From CTSOIL-112 sp049291875 (GTDB lineage Bacteria > Pseudomonadota > Gammaproteobacteria > Burkholderiales > Burkholderiaceae), in NCBI GenBank assembly GCA_049291875.1, contig JBATQE010000065.1, positions 18,289 to 82,288 of the forward strand: DNA of 64,000 nucleotides. The letters are read 5' to 3'. This document shows, in pieces, positions 43,211 to 52,171 of the stretch. Made by a program: the position numbers and the translations under genes. Positions within the stretch are counted from its first letter, which is position 1. Each line of letters opens with the position of its first letter. Under the pieces are notes generated by a model. The model did no database searches. It was not told where the DNA came from and saw nothing but the letters and a program-made list of their open reading frames with translations.

Positions 43211-44008
43211 ATGCCAGACATTGTCCAACAATTACACTCACCCGAATTGTTTCTACTGTTGCCACTGGCTTTTTTGGCGGGGCTGATTGATTCGGCGGTC
43301 GGCGGCGGCGGATTGATTCAATTGCCAGGGATTTTCTCGATTTACCCGAATCAAGCACCCACCCTCTTGCACGGCACGAATAAACTCGCCAGTTTTTCCG
43401 GCACCTCGGTGGCCACATGGCGTTACGCGCGACATGTTCGTCTGCGCTGGCAGATGTTGTTCGGCGCAGTAGCGATGGCTTTGATCTTTTCCTATCTCGG
43501 CGCAAAAACCATTCCGTATTTGCCAAAGGAATATTTGCGCCCCATTATGTTGGTGTTGATGATTTTGATGGTGATCTACACCTTTCACAAAAAAGATATG
43601 GGGCATGTGCATGAGCCAAAATTTTCACAAAAGCACGAAATATTCGCCGGTTTGACCCTAGGGGCTACCATAGGCTTTTATGATGGTTTTTTTGGCCCGG
43701 GTACCGGATCGCTGCTGGCTTTTGCATTTGTCAAATGGTTCGGCTTTGATTTCCTGAGTGCAACCGCACATTCCAAAGTGGTGAATTTATCAACCAATTT
43801 TGCCGCGCTTGCATTCTTTGTCCCCCATGGCTATTTGTTGTGGGGCATCGGTTTGGCGATGGGCGCAGCGAATATTTTAGGCGCTTTGGTCGGTACTCAT
43901 GTGGTGACGCGCTACGGTTCACCGCTCATCCGAAAAATATTGATCGTGGTTTTATGTGTGATTATCAGCAAATTCGCCTACGACACGATTTTACCCTTCA
44001 TCAGTTAA
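43211..44008 (+). CDS. TauE/SafE-family sulfite/anion exporter-like permease
   Basis: A 265-residue membrane protein with about eight helices and the two internal repeats of TauE/SafE (YfcA-like) permeases: FLAGLIDSAVGGGGLIQLPG in the first half, and GATIGFYDGFFGPGTGSLLAFAF in the second. Members export sulfite, sulfoacetate or other organosulfur anions; the substrate here is unknown. It lies 18 bp after the asparaginase gene and ends just before the parS pair. Confidence 0.9.
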   Translation: MPDIVQQLHSPELFLLLPLAFLAGLIDSAVGGGGLIQLPGIFSIYPNQAPTLLHGTNKLASFSGTSVATWRYARHVRLRWQMLFGAVAMALIFSYLGAKTIPYLPKEYLRPIMLVLMILMVIYTFHKKDMGHVHEPKFSQKHEIFAGLTLGATIGFYDGFFGPGTGSLLAFAFVKWFGFDFLSATAHSKVVNLSTNFAALAFFVPHGYLLWGIGLAMGAANILGALVGTHVVTRYGSPLIRKILIVVLCVIISKFAYDTILPFIS

Positions 44009-44022
44009 ACACTGATACCGAT

Positions 44023-44038
44023 TGTTCCACGTGAAACA
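44023..44038. other. parS site (one mismatch)
   Basis: TGTTCCACGTGAAACA differs at one base from the universal parS TGTTTCACGTGAAACA. It is bound by ParB to load SMC and segregate the origin. It lies 37 bp from a perfect copy. Confidence 0.88.
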
Positions 44039-44074
44039 ATCGACAAAAAACCCTCTCACTCATCTAAAACCCAA

Positions 44075-44090
44075 TGTTTCACGTGAAACA
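44075..44090. other. parS site (perfect)
   Basis: TGTTTCACGTGAAACA is a perfect 16-bp parS palindrome, 66 bp upstream of the mnmG start. parA and parB lie downstream in the same gene run. Confidence 0.95.
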
Positions 44091-44116
44091 TCAATCGGGT
44101 AAAAATCGTTCTGCGT

Positions 44117-44122
44117 TATAAT
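44117..44122 (+). promoter_or_regulatory. -10 element of mnmG
   Basis: Perfect TATAAT, 34 bp before the mnmG ATG and 27 bp after the second parS. No good -35 is seen; ParB bound at parS would sit directly upstream. Confidence 0.45.
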
Positions 44123-44155
44123 ATCACCTCAAAAACAAATAACGCATTGAACAAA

Positions 44156-46099
44156 ATGATTTTTTCCAAACACTACGATGTCATCGTTATCGGTGGCGGC
44201 CACGCAGGTACCGAAGCCGCACTGGCGGCTGCGCGCATCGGCTGTCAAACTTTATTGCTCACCCACAACATAGAAACACTGGGGCAGATGAGCTGCAACC
44301 CCTCCATTGGCGGTATTGGCAAAGGGCATTTGGTCAAGGAAGTCGATGCGCTCGGCGGCCTGATGGCGCGCGCCACCGATCTGGGCGGCATTCAATTTCG
44401 CATCCTGAATTCGAGCAAAGGTCCCGCCGTGCGTGCCACGCGCGCGCAAGCGGATCGCCTGCTGTACAAACAAGCGGTGCGTACCGTCTTGGAAAATCAA
44501 CCGAATTTAGATCTATTCCAGCAAGCCGCCGCCGATTTGGTGATCACTGGCAATCGCGTCAGCGGTGTCCTGACCGAACTCGGAATTCAGTTCAACGCCA
44601 CCTGCGTGGTGCTAACCGCCGGCACATTCCTAGGCGGTAAAATCCACGTTGGCCTGCAAAATACCCAAGGTGGCCGCGCAGGCGATCCCGCTTCGGTGAA
44701 ATTATCCGAACGTTTGAAGGAATTAAACTTGGGGCAGGGCAGGCTCAAAACCGGAACACCACCGCGCATTGACGGGCGCACGATTGACTTTGCCCGCATC
44801 ACCGAGCAGCCCGGCGACTTAGACCCTGTACCGGTATTCTCCTTCATGGGGCGGGCGGAGCAACATCCGCGCCAAGTTCCATGCTGGATCACGCACACCA
44901 ATGAGCGCACCCACGAGATTATCCGTGGCGGTTTGAGCCGCTCGCCGATGTACACCGGCGTGATCGAGGGTGTCGGCCCACGCTATTGCCCATCGATTGA
45001 GGACAAAATTCACCGCTTTGCCGACAAGAATCAGCACCAGATTTTCTTGGAGCCAGAAGGACTGACCACGAACGAGTTTTACCCGAATGGCATTTCCACC
45101 AGTTTGCCGTTTGACGTGCAAATTGATTTGGTGCGCTCGATGGTGGGCTTGGAAAATGCCCATATTTTACGCCCTGGCTATGCCATTGAATACGACTACT
45201 TCGATCCACGCGGGCTGAAAGCCACGTTTGAGACCAAAGCGATTGACAATCTCTATTTCGCCGGCCAAATCAACGGCACGACCGGCTACGAAGAGGCCGC
45301 CGCGCAAGGCCTGCTCGCGGGTGCAAATGCCGCACGCCGCGCACAAAACAAAGATGAATGGCGCCCGACGCGGCATGAATCCTACCTCGGCGTACTGGTG
45401 GATGACTTGATCACCAAAGGGGTGTCCGAGCCGTACCGTATGTTCACCAGCCGCGCCGAATACCGCCTCAGCCTGCGCGAAGACAACGCCGATACGCGCC
45501 TCACACCGATTGGCCGCGAACTGGGCTTAGTCGGCGATGAGCAATGGGCGTATTTCGAGCGCAAACGCGAAGCAATCGAACGCGAGAAGCAGCGACTCAA
45601 ATCCACTTGGGTGCATCCGAACAACTTCTCCGCCGAGGCCGCGCAGCAATTACTGGGAAAAGCGATTGAGCGCGAATACAATCTGGCCGATTTGTTACGC
45701 CGCCCGAATGTCACATACGACGCATTGATGAATGCGGACGACGCACGATTTCAACCCGAGCAAGCATTGCACGACGATGTAATCGAAAACAAACTCATCC
45801 GCGAGCAGGTAGAAATTGACATCAAATACGCGGGTTACATCGAGCGGCAAAAAGAGGAAATCAGCAAGCACGCCAACCACGAAACCACGCACATTCCAAA
45901 GGGACTGAATTACCAAAAGGTTAAAGGTCTATCGAACGAAGTGAAACACAAACTGAGCGATCACGCGCCCGAAACCATCGGTCAAGCGGCGCGGATTTCG
46001 GGTGTAACGCCGGCGGCGATTTCGCTTCTGCTGGTGCACATCAAACGCCTGAATCAGAGCCAAGCGCTTAAACCCAACACGGAGCAGGGCGATGAGTAA
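44156..46099 (+). CDS. mnmG: tRNA uridine-5-carboxymethylaminomethyl modification enzyme MnmG
   Basis: MnmG (GidA, 647 residues) works with MnmE to modify the wobble uridine of several tRNAs, using FAD and NADH. The FAD-binding VIVIGGGHAGTEAALAAAR starts near residue 9; SCNPSIGGIGKGHLVKE and LTAGTFLGGKIHVG are family signatures, and the C-terminal helical domain (QAARISGVTPAAISLLLVHIK) is intact. I chose the ATG at 44156; an in-frame TTG at 44147 is possible. mnmE, often in the yidC operon, is not in this window. Confidence 0.96.
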   Translation: MIFSKHYDVIVIGGGHAGTEAALAAARIGCQTLLLTHNIETLGQMSCNPSIGGIGKGHLVKEVDALGGLMARATDLGGIQFRILNSSKGPAVRATRAQADRLLYKQAVRTVLENQPNLDLFQQAAADLVITGNRVSGVLTELGIQFNATCVVLTAGTFLGGKIHVGLQNTQGGRAGDPASVKLSERLKELNLGQGRLKTGTPPRIDGRTIDFARITEQPGDLDPVPVFSFMGRAEQHPRQVPCWITHTNERTHEIIRGGLSRSPMYTGVIEGVGPRYCPSIEDKIHRFADKNQHQIFLEPEGLTTNEFYPNGISTSLPFDVQIDLVRSMVGLENAHILRPGYAIEYDYFDPRGLKATFETKAIDNLYFAGQINGTTGYEEAAAQGLLAGANAARRAQNKDEWRPTRHESYLGVLVDDLITKGVSEPYRMFTSRAEYRLSLREDNADTRLTPIGRELGLVGDEQWAYFERKREAIEREKQRLKSTWVHPNNFSAEAAQQLLGKAIEREYNLADLLRRPNVTYDALMNADDARFQPEQALHDDVIENKLIREQVEIDIKYAGYIERQKEEISKHANHETTHIPKGLNYQKVKGLSNEVKHKLSDHAPETIGQAARISGVTPAAISLLLVHIKRLNQSQALKPNTEQGDE

Positions 46100-46799
46100 A
46101 GCCGGTATCATGCGCTTTGACGCCACCCGTGCACGCGAATTATTGACCGATGGCATGGCCGAAATGACGCTTGCAATCAATCAGGGACAGATGGATGCGC
46201 TGCTCGAATACCTGTCATTGATGGCCAAATGGAACCCCGTCTACAACCTCACCGCGATTCGCCAAACCGACGAAATTGTGAGTGCTCACTTACTGGATTC
46301 TTTAGCTATCATCGGCCTACTTGACGTATGGCTGACCAACAAACCCAAGGCAAAAATCCTCGATGTCGGCACGGGCGGCGGTTTGCCCGGCGTGGTTTTG
46401 GCCATCATGCGTCCGCAATGGTTCTTGACCCTGATTGATCCGGTACACAAAAAAACCGCGTTCTTACAGCAGGTCAAAGCGCAATTGCAGTTGGACAATC
46501 TAACGGTGATTAACGGTAAAGTCGAGGACTTACCAACCGAGGCGCAATTTGACCTCATCACCAGTCGCGCATTTTCCAGTCTGGTCAATTTTGTTCAATT
46601 ATCCGAACACGTTTTGCAGGCGGATGGCTGCTTCGCTGCGATGAAGGGCGTCTTCCCGAGCGAGGAAATGGATGCCTTACAGCAGACTTTTAACCACCAA
46701 TGGCAGATTGAGCCGCACGAAATTCATGTCCCGCAACTGAATGCCCAGCGACATTTGATTAAAATCAGCAGAAGCAACCCCTCGCATCATCCGAAATAA
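46092..46799 (+). CDS. rsmG: 16S rRNA (guanine527-N7)-methyltransferase
   Basis: RsmG (GidB, 235 residues) methylates G527 of 16S rRNA; loss gives low-level streptomycin resistance. The AdoMet-binding segment KILDVGTGGGLPGVVLAIM lies near residue 88, with LIDPVHKKTAFLQQV next. Its start overlaps the mnmG stop by 8 bp, giving translational coupling, and GGAGCAGGG lies just upstream of the ATG. Confidence 0.95.
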   Translation: MSKAGIMRFDATRARELLTDGMAEMTLAINQGQMDALLEYLSLMAKWNPVYNLTAIRQTDEIVSAHLLDSLAIIGLLDVWLTNKPKAKILDVGTGGGLPGVVLAIMRPQWFLTLIDPVHKKTAFLQQVKAQLQLDNLTVINGKVEDLPTEAQFDLITSRAFSSLVNFVQLSEHVLQADGCFAAMKGVFPSEEMDALQQTFNHQWQIEPHEIHVPQLNAQRHLIKISRSNPSHHPK

Positions 46800-46824
46800 C
46801 CCAAAGACACGAAAAGGCACGACC

Positions 46825-47589
46825 ATGACGAAAATCTTCTGTGTGGCCAACCAAAAAGGCGGCGTCGGCAAAACCACCACCACGGTCAATCTCGCGGCGG
46901 CACTCGCACAGCTCGGCCAACGCGTTTTGCTGATCGACCTCGATCCGCAAGGCAATGCCACCATGGGCAGCGGCGTGGACAAACACAGCCTGCCCTCCAC
47001 CGTCTACCACGTCTTGCTCGGGTTAAAAGAGATTCAAAAAGCCATCATCCAGCCACCCGAAATCGGCTACGCGCTGCTCGCCGCGAATCGCGATTTAGCA
47101 GGCGCAGAGGTAGAACTGGTGGACTTTGACCGGCGTGAATACCGCCTGCGCGACGCATTGGCGCAAGTTGCCGACCAATATGACTACATCCTCATCGACT
47201 GCCCGCCATCACTCTCCATGCTCACGCTCAACGGTCTGTGCAGCGCGCAAGGCGTCCTCATCCCGATGCAATGCGAATATTTCGCGCTCGAAGGACTGTC
47301 CGATCTGGTCAACACCATCCGCACCCTGCACAGCAACCTCAATCCCGATCTCGAAATCATCTGCCTGCTGCGCGTCATGTTCGACCCGCGCATCACCTTG
47401 CAACAGCAAGTCTCGGCACAACTAAAAACCCACTTTGGCGACAAAGTATTCGACACCGTCATACCGCGCAACGTGCGTCTGGCCGAAGCTCCCAGCTACG
47501 GCCTGCCCGGCGTAATTTACGACCGCAGCTCGCGCGGCGCGCAAGCCTACCTCGAATTCGCCCAAGAACTGCTCAACAAAAAACTGTAA
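46825..47589 (+). CDS. parA: Chromosome-partitioning ATPase ParA (Soj)
   Basis: A 254-residue ParA/MinD-family ATPase of the short, chromosomal type without an N-terminal HTH. The deviant Walker A ANQKGGVGKTTTTVNLA is at ~7-23, the Walker A' region LIDLDPQGNATMG at ~37-49 and the Walker B DYILIDCPPSL near 116. With ParB and the parS sites 2.7 kb upstream it should separate sister origins; the location 8 kb from dnaA is as expected. Confidence 0.96.
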   Translation: MTKIFCVANQKGGVGKTTTTVNLAAALAQLGQRVLLIDLDPQGNATMGSGVDKHSLPSTVYHVLLGLKEIQKAIIQPPEIGYALLAANRDLAGAEVELVDFDRREYRLRDALAQVADQYDYILIDCPPSLSMLTLNGLCSAQGVLIPMQCEYFALEGLSDLVNTIRTLHSNLNPDLEIICLLRVMFDPRITLQQQVSAQLKTHFGDKVFDTVIPRNVRLAEAPSYGLPGVIYDRSSRGAQAYLEFAQELLNKKL

Positions 47590-47601
47590 ACGGAACCCAT
47601 C

Positions 47602-48510
47602 ATGGCAAGCAAACCCAAAAAAGGCGGCCTCGGTCGCGGACTCGACGTCCTCATCGGCGCATCGCACCAAATGAACGTGCAACACGCCGCCGAACACCAA
47701 CAAGCCGAAGCCAACCCCGCCGGACAACTCACCCTGCTATCGCGCAAACAAATCCAAGCGGGCAAATACCAACCGCGCAGCCACATGGATGAAACCGCAC
47801 TCAACGAATTGGCCGAATCCATCAAAGAACAAGGCCTGATGCAACCCATCATCGTGCGCACCATCGCCGAAGGGCGCTACGAAATCATCGCCGGTGAACG
47901 ACGCTACCGCGCCGCCGGCATCGCCGGACTCGACGAAGTCCCCGTGCTCATCAAAGAAGTGGACGACAAAAACGCACTCTCGCTCGCCCTGATCGAAAAC
48001 ATCCAGCGCGAAGACCTCAACCCACTCGAAGAAGCACAAGGCCTGCAACGCCTCATCCGCGAATTCGACTACACCCACGAAACCTGCGCCCAAGCCATTG
48101 GCCGCTCGCGCAGCGCCGTATCCAATCTACTGCGCCTGCTCAACCTCGCGCAACCCGTGCAAACCATGCTGCTCGCCGGCGACATCGAAATGGGACACGC
48201 CCGCGCCTTACTCTCGCTCGACGCGGCGCAACAAATCATGCTCGCACAAGAAATCGCCAACCGCCGCCTCACCGTGCGCGACGCCGAAAAACGCGTGACA
48301 CAACTACTCAAAGGCGAGGGCGACAAACCCGCCAAAGTGCGCGTCATCTCCGGCGACATCCTGCACCTGCAAGAACGCCTGTCCGACGCACTCGGCGCGC
48401 AAGTCGCGATCAAAGTCGGCGCCAAAAATCAAGGCAAAATGGTGATCCAGTTTGGCAACCTCGATGTGCTGGATGGCATTATTGCCAAGATGGTGGGGGA
48501 GACAGAATAA
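47602..48510 (+). CDS. parB: Chromosome-partitioning protein ParB
   Basis: A 302-residue ParB/Spo0J: the N-terminal KGGLGRGLDVLIG, CTP-binding region with GRYEIIAGERRYRAA, ALIENIQREDLNPLEEA, the central HTH (THETCAQAIGRSRSAVSNLLRLL) that reads parS, and a C-terminal dimerisation domain. It loads on parS and spreads as a CTP-dependent clamp. It lies 12 bp after parA. Its predicted target sites are the two parS at 44023 and 44075. Confidence 0.96.
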   Translation: MASKPKKGGLGRGLDVLIGASHQMNVQHAAEHQQAEANPAGQLTLLSRKQIQAGKYQPRSHMDETALNELAESIKEQGLMQPIIVRTIAEGRYEIIAGERRYRAAGIAGLDEVPVLIKEVDDKNALSLALIENIQREDLNPLEEAQGLQRLIREFDYTHETCAQAIGRSRSAVSNLLRLLNLAQPVQTMLLAGDIEMGHARALLSLDAAQQIMLAQEIANRRLTVRDAEKRVTQLLKGEGDKPAKVRVISGDILHLQERLSDALGAQVAIKVGAKNQGKMVIQFGNLDVLDGIIAKMVGETE

Positions 48511-48558
48511 ACACCACGCAAAAATACGATGGGGGGCGTAACCCACCCGAATAGTAGG

Positions 48559-48590
48559 GGCGATTAGTACAGCATAATCGCCCAAACTTT
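48559..48590. terminator. Hairpin between parB and the lapA-like gene
   Basis: GGGCGATTA (48559-48567) pairs with TAATCGCCC (48576-48584) around an 8-nt loop, with a weak tail. It sits between convergent genes and probably limits transcription from one or both. Confidence 0.5.
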
Positions 48591-48647
48591 CGCCCCAAAA
48601 CAGGCGCACGATTATGCAATAACATCGCTAATTGTAGTTAAACCGCC

Positions 48648-48875
48648 TTACTTCACTGTTGGTTTTTTTACGCCACGCGCCAAAGACCGAACCAACGAAA
48701 GCACCAAACCACCGGTCAACATACCCAAAAGGTAAATCAACAACGCCAACACCGACAACGGCAAGCTCATACTTGAGGAGAGAAAAGCCACCGTCACATG
48801 CCCAAAATTTTGTACCATAAAAATCACTAAGATCAATGCCAGTACGGCAATCAACGCCAGATAAAGGTTTCTCAT
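48648..48875 (-). CDS. LapA-domain small membrane protein
   Basis: A 75-residue protein with two hydrophobic helices and the LapA/DUF1049 pattern: MRNLYLALIAVLALILVIFMVQN, then FLSSSMSLPLSVLALLIYLLGMLTGG. In E. coli LapA with LapB controls lipopolysaccharide synthesis; small homologues are common and often uncharacterised, and no lapB is adjacent here. I chose the ATG at 48875 because GGAGGGG lies 4 bp upstream. Last gene of a three-gene set of small membrane proteins on the minus strand. Confidence 0.75.
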   Translation of the reverse strand: MRNLYLALIAVLALILVIFMVQNFGHVTVAFLSSSMSLPLSVLALLIYLLGMLTGGLVLSLVRSLARGVKKPTVK

Positions 48876-48903
48876 TTTCCCCTCCGTAAAAATGCGCACT
48901 TAC

Positions 48904-49215
48904 TCACGACACATATCTGCGCCACGCAAATACCACGAACCGATAAATCAGATAGGCGATGATAATCGCCCACGGCAAAATCAAAAAGGCCGTACCCATG
49001 AAAATGCCATCCCATAGTTGGTGAAGCGTTTGCCCAATCGGCAACCCAAGGGTTTTAACCGTACGCTGCATCAGCAGAAGCGTCAGATCAGACAAGCTGG
49101 TGACGAATTGCCGCGTCTGCTCACTCATCCATGATTGCAGCCAATATAAGGGCGTTAAAAACACGCCCAGAAAAATAATCACCCACAGCGAGAATTGATA
49201 AATGATGGTTTTCAT
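48904..49215 (-). CDS. Small membrane protein of unknown function
   Basis: Not recognised. The 103-residue product has an N-terminal helix (IIYQFSLWVIIFLGVFLTPLYWL), a polar middle (~30-65) and a C-terminal helix (FMGTAFLILPWAIIIAYLIYRFVVF) ending in basic residues. It lies 28 bp upstream of the lapA-like gene and 35 bp downstream of another small membrane gene, suggesting one operon. Confidence 0.65.
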   Translation of the reverse strand: MKTIIYQFSLWVIIFLGVFLTPLYWLQSWMSEQTRQFVTSLSDLTLLLMQRTVKTLGLPIGQTLHQLWDGIFMGTAFLILPWAIIIAYLIYRFVVFAWRRYVS

Positions 49216-49250
49216 GGCAAATTCAGTAAGAATAAAAACGAACGCAGAAC

Positions 49251-49421
49251 TTACGGAATCTCATGAATTTCCGTCTTGTTGATGATCAATCGCAGGAAGT
49301 AGTAGATAAAAAACGGCAGCGCCAAGCCAAAAGTGACCACCACCAAAATCGTCCAAACCAAGGTTTGCACCAAAACATCACCGATATTCAAGGTATTTAC
49401 CAATTTGTACTTTGCCATCAT
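49251..49421 (-). CDS. Small membrane protein with a conserved-looking GLALPFFIYYFLRLIIN segment
   Basis: A 56-residue protein: a short polar start (MMAKYKLVNTLNIGDV), one or two hydrophobic helices and a C-terminus TEIHEIP. Similar small proteins occur in Burkholderiales, but I cannot name the family with confidence. GGAG lies 4 bp before the ATG at 49421 and 7 bp before the next ATG. First gene of the minus-strand set. Confidence 0.6.
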   Translation of the reverse strand: MMAKYKLVNTLNIGDVLVQTLVWTILVVVTFGLALPFFIYYFLRLIINKTEIHEIP

Positions 49422-49502
49422 TGCGCTCCATAAAAAGACTGTGGTGGAATTTTTCTCCATCTTAGCACACCGGTATCTGCCTTTGGGCGGCATTGAATCG
49501 CT

Positions 49503-49508
49503 TATAAT
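49503..49508 (+). promoter_or_regulatory. -10 element upstream of the exonuclease gene
   Basis: Perfect TATAAT 28 bp before the ATG at 49537. A -35 is not obvious at the optimal spacing. Confidence 0.4.
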
Positions 49509-49536
49509 TGAGCCTCTTTTTCTATCGAATCACATC

Positions 49537-50127
49537 ATGGCCAAATCTGAACTCTACTTCGTCACCGATATTGAAACCGACGGCCCGATTCCCGGGCCGC
49601 ATTCGATGCTGTCCTTTGCCTGCGTGGCGATGAATGCGGCGGGCGAATCGGTCGGCGAATTTTCGATGAACTTGGAGACCTTGCCCGATGCGCAGGCGCA
49701 TCCGATCACGGCGGCATTTTGGCGCAGTGAGCCGCAGGCTTGGGCGGCGTGTCGTGACAATCCGGTTGCACCAGAGCAGGCGATGAAGGCGTATGTGGCG
49801 TGGATTTACGAGCTGTGCGCCAACCACAGCTCGCCGGTGTTCGTTGGCTATCCGGCAGGTTTTGATTTCACGTTTGTGTTTTGGTATTTGCAGCGCTTCA
49901 CGGGCGGCTCACCGTTTTCATGGTCGGCTTTGGACATGAAAACCTTTGGCATGGCCTTGAGCGGTTTGCCGTTCAAACAGACGATCAAGCCGAAATTGCC
50001 CGCCGAGTGGCTGCCAGAGGACCTGCCACACACGCACATTGCGCTGGACGATGCGCGTGAGCAGGCGCATATTTTTGCGCAGATGTTGCGCGCGTGGCAT
50101 CAATCACACAGCCATCAAAACGGTTAA
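49537..50127 (+). CDS. DEDDh-type 3'-5' exonuclease (DnaQ-like fold)
   Basis: A 196-residue RNase H-fold exonuclease. The acidic motifs are FVTDIETDGP (Exo I, DxE) near residue 8, FVGYPAGFDFTFVF (Exo II) near 107, and HIALDDAREQ (Exo III, H-x4-D) near 167. It could act on DNA or RNA; standalone proteins of this kind include 3'-5' exoribonucleases. I chose the ATG at 49537; the frame is open further upstream but a promoter-like TATAAT lies there. It abuts the convergent cdd gene. Confidence 0.8.
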   Translation: MAKSELYFVTDIETDGPIPGPHSMLSFACVAMNAAGESVGEFSMNLETLPDAQAHPITAAFWRSEPQAWAACRDNPVAPEQAMKAYVAWIYELCANHSSPVFVGYPAGFDFTFVFWYLQRFTGGSPFSWSALDMKTFGMALSGLPFKQTIKPKLPAEWLPEDLPHTHIALDDAREQAHIFAQMLRAWHQSHSHQNG

Positions 50128-50529
50128 TCACAAATATTCAGGACCAAAGCTTTGCGGCAGCAGGGCTTCCAAGGTGGTTTCCAATCGTTGCTCCGAATCA
50201 CAAATGCTCACGCATTTGGCATTTTTACCAAATTCGCGAATCACTTGACGACACGCGCCGCACGGCGTGGTTGGCTCGCCCGTCGGTGTGTACACGACCA
50301 CCTGCGTGATTTCGGTGGCGCCTTCGGAAATCGCTTTGAAAATCGCGGTGCGCTCGGCGCAGTTGGTCAAGCCGAACGAGGCATTTTCAATATTCGCGCC
50401 GGCAAAAATTCGCCCGTCACTGGTTAAAATCGCCGCACCTACCGCAAAATGACTGTACGGCGAATAGCTGGTTTGGGCGGCTTGCTTGGCCGTGGCTTCG
50501 AGTTTTTCTTGTAATGTGTGATCGCTCAT
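50128..50529 (-). CDS. cdd: Cytidine deaminase
   Basis: Cdd (133 residues, short homotetramer type) deaminates cytidine and deoxycytidine for pyrimidine salvage. Zinc and catalytic motifs: ANIENASFGLTNCAERTA with the catalytic glutamate, and TPCGACRQVI with the two zinc cysteines. SPYSHFAVGAA is the substrate-binding segment. AGGAA precedes the ATG. Confidence 0.96.
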   Translation of the reverse strand: MSDHTLQEKLEATAKQAAQTSYSPYSHFAVGAAILTSDGRIFAGANIENASFGLTNCAERTAIFKAISEGATEITQVVVYTPTGEPTTPCGACRQVIREFGKNAKCVSICDSEQRLETTLEALLPQSFGPEYL

Positions 50530-50591
50530 GGCAATTCCTGGTTATCAAAATAATGATGGATGAAGTTGGATTGTACACGCGCGGCGCGCAT

Positions 50592-50625
50592 AAAAAAACC
50601 TCAAACCGAGTTCGGTTTGAGGTTT
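50592..50625 (-). terminator. Terminator after the BCCT transporter gene
   Basis: AAACCTCAAACCGA (50596-50609) and its complement TCGGTTTGAGGTTT (50612-50625) enclose only two bases. On the minus strand a run of T residues follows. Confidence 0.85.
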
Positions 50626-50647
50626 CATTGAGTCCGCGAAGGAGTTG

Positions 50648-52171
50648 TTAATCATTCGGATGCAGCAAACGCTCCACTTCCTTGCGCAACTGTCGCTCGC
50701 GCAGCTCATGCGCATGCCAATCCTGCTGTATCGCCCGCACCAAGGCAATCGCCATCAGCACCAGCACCAAGCTGAACGGCAGGGCAAACACAATGGTCGC
50801 CGTTTGCACCGCCCTCAGACCACCGGCCATCAACAACGCCAAAGCGATACCCGAAACCAATACGCCCCAAATAATCTTGGTGCGATTCTTCGGATTCACA
50901 TCGCCATCGGTGCTCATCGTCGCCAACACCAAGGTCGCCGAGTCACCCGAAGTGATGAAAAACACCAAAATCAAAATCGTTGCCAAAATCGAAGTCAACC
51001 AAGCCAACGGCAATTCACCCAATAAAGCAAACAACGCCAACGAGCTGTTTTGTCCCGCCACCTCAGCCAAACCCGAGCCGTTGAAAATCTCACTATGTAA
51101 AGCTGCGCCGCCAAAAATACTGAACCACACAAAGCCCACCAAAGTCGGCGCAATCACCACACCGAGCAAAAATTGACGGATCGTGCGTCCACGCGAAATG
51201 CGCGCGATGAACAAACCAACGAACGGCGACCATGCAATCCACCACGCCCAGTAAAACACCGTCCAGTCGCCCACCCATGCCGAGTCACGGAACGGCGTCA
51301 GACGCAAACTCATGCGCACCAATTCACTCAAATATGCACCCAGCGTCGAAGTCAAGGTATCAATAATTGCCACGGTCGGGCCAAACACAAACACCAAAAA
51401 CGCCAAAAAAGCCGCCAACAGCAAATTGGCCTGCGACAACCACTTCACCCCGCGATGCACGCCCGTGACCGCCGAAATCAAAAACAGCACCGTGACCACC
51501 ACAATAATAACCGCCTGCCAAAACACCGACACCGGCAAACCAAATACCGTATTCAAACCGCCATTGATCTGCGCCGCACCCATGCCGAGCGACGCCGCCA
51601 CACCAAAAGCCGTCGCCACCACCGCCATCACATTAAACATCGGCGACAACTTCTGCGCCCAGCGCCACGGCAAGGTGCTGGTGGCCGAGCTGACCAAGGC
51701 CTTGCTGCCCCGACGGAATTGGAAATACGCAATCGACAGAGCCACGATGCCGTAAATCGCCCACGGATGCAAACCCCAGTGGAAGAATGAATAACGCATC
51801 GCCGCATTCGCCGCCTCCGGCGTGCCATTCGCGATACCCGGCGGCGCACTGCGGTAATGCAACAGCGGCTCCGCCACACCCCAATACACCAAACCAATCC
51901 CCATGCCGGCGGCAAACAACATGGCAAACCACGCCATGAGTGAAAACTCCGGCTCCTCGTCCTCCGCACCGAGCTTCAAATCACCGTAGCGACTCAAGGC
52001 CAAAAAAGCCGACAACAGAACCAAGCCGAACACCACCCACAAATACAACCAACCAAAGTTTTTGGTCGCAACGACCAAAGCCTGATCAAACGTGCTACCC
52101 AACGAGGACGGAGCAATCAGCCCCCACAGTACAATCACAGCGATCAGTCCTGCTGAAATCAATAATTGCAT
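50648..52171 (-). CDS. BCCT-family betaine/carnitine/choline transporter
   Basis: A 507-residue transporter with 12 predicted helices. The sodium/substrate segment FAAGMGIGLVYWGVAEPL and the family signature GDWTVFYWAWWIAWSPFVGLFIARISRGRT are both present. It takes up glycine betaine, choline, carnitine or a related quaternary amine, usually with Na+ or H+. The GMGIG form is common among Na+-coupled members. The ATG at 52171 follows GGAG by 8-9 bp. The substrate cannot be fixed from sequence. Confidence 0.93.
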   Translation of the reverse strand: MQLLISAGLIAVIVLWGLIAPSSLGSTFDQALVVATKNFGWLYLWVVFGLVLLSAFLALSRYGDLKLGAEDEEPEFSLMAWFAMLFAAGMGIGLVYWGVAEPLLHYRSAPPGIANGTPEAANAAMRYSFFHWGLHPWAIYGIVALSIAYFQFRRGSKALVSSATSTLPWRWAQKLSPMFNVMAVVATAFGVAASLGMGAAQINGGLNTVFGLPVSVFWQAVIIVVVTVLFLISAVTGVHRGVKWLSQANLLLAAFLAFLVFVFGPTVAIIDTLTSTLGAYLSELVRMSLRLTPFRDSAWVGDWTVFYWAWWIAWSPFVGLFIARISRGRTIRQFLLGVVIAPTLVGFVWFSIFGGAALHSEIFNGSGLAEVAGQNSSLALFALLGELPLAWLTSILATILILVFFITSGDSATLVLATMSTDGDVNPKNRTKIIWGVLVSGIALALLMAGGLRAVQTATIVFALPFSLVLVLMAIALVRAIQQDWHAHELRERQLRKEVERLLHPND

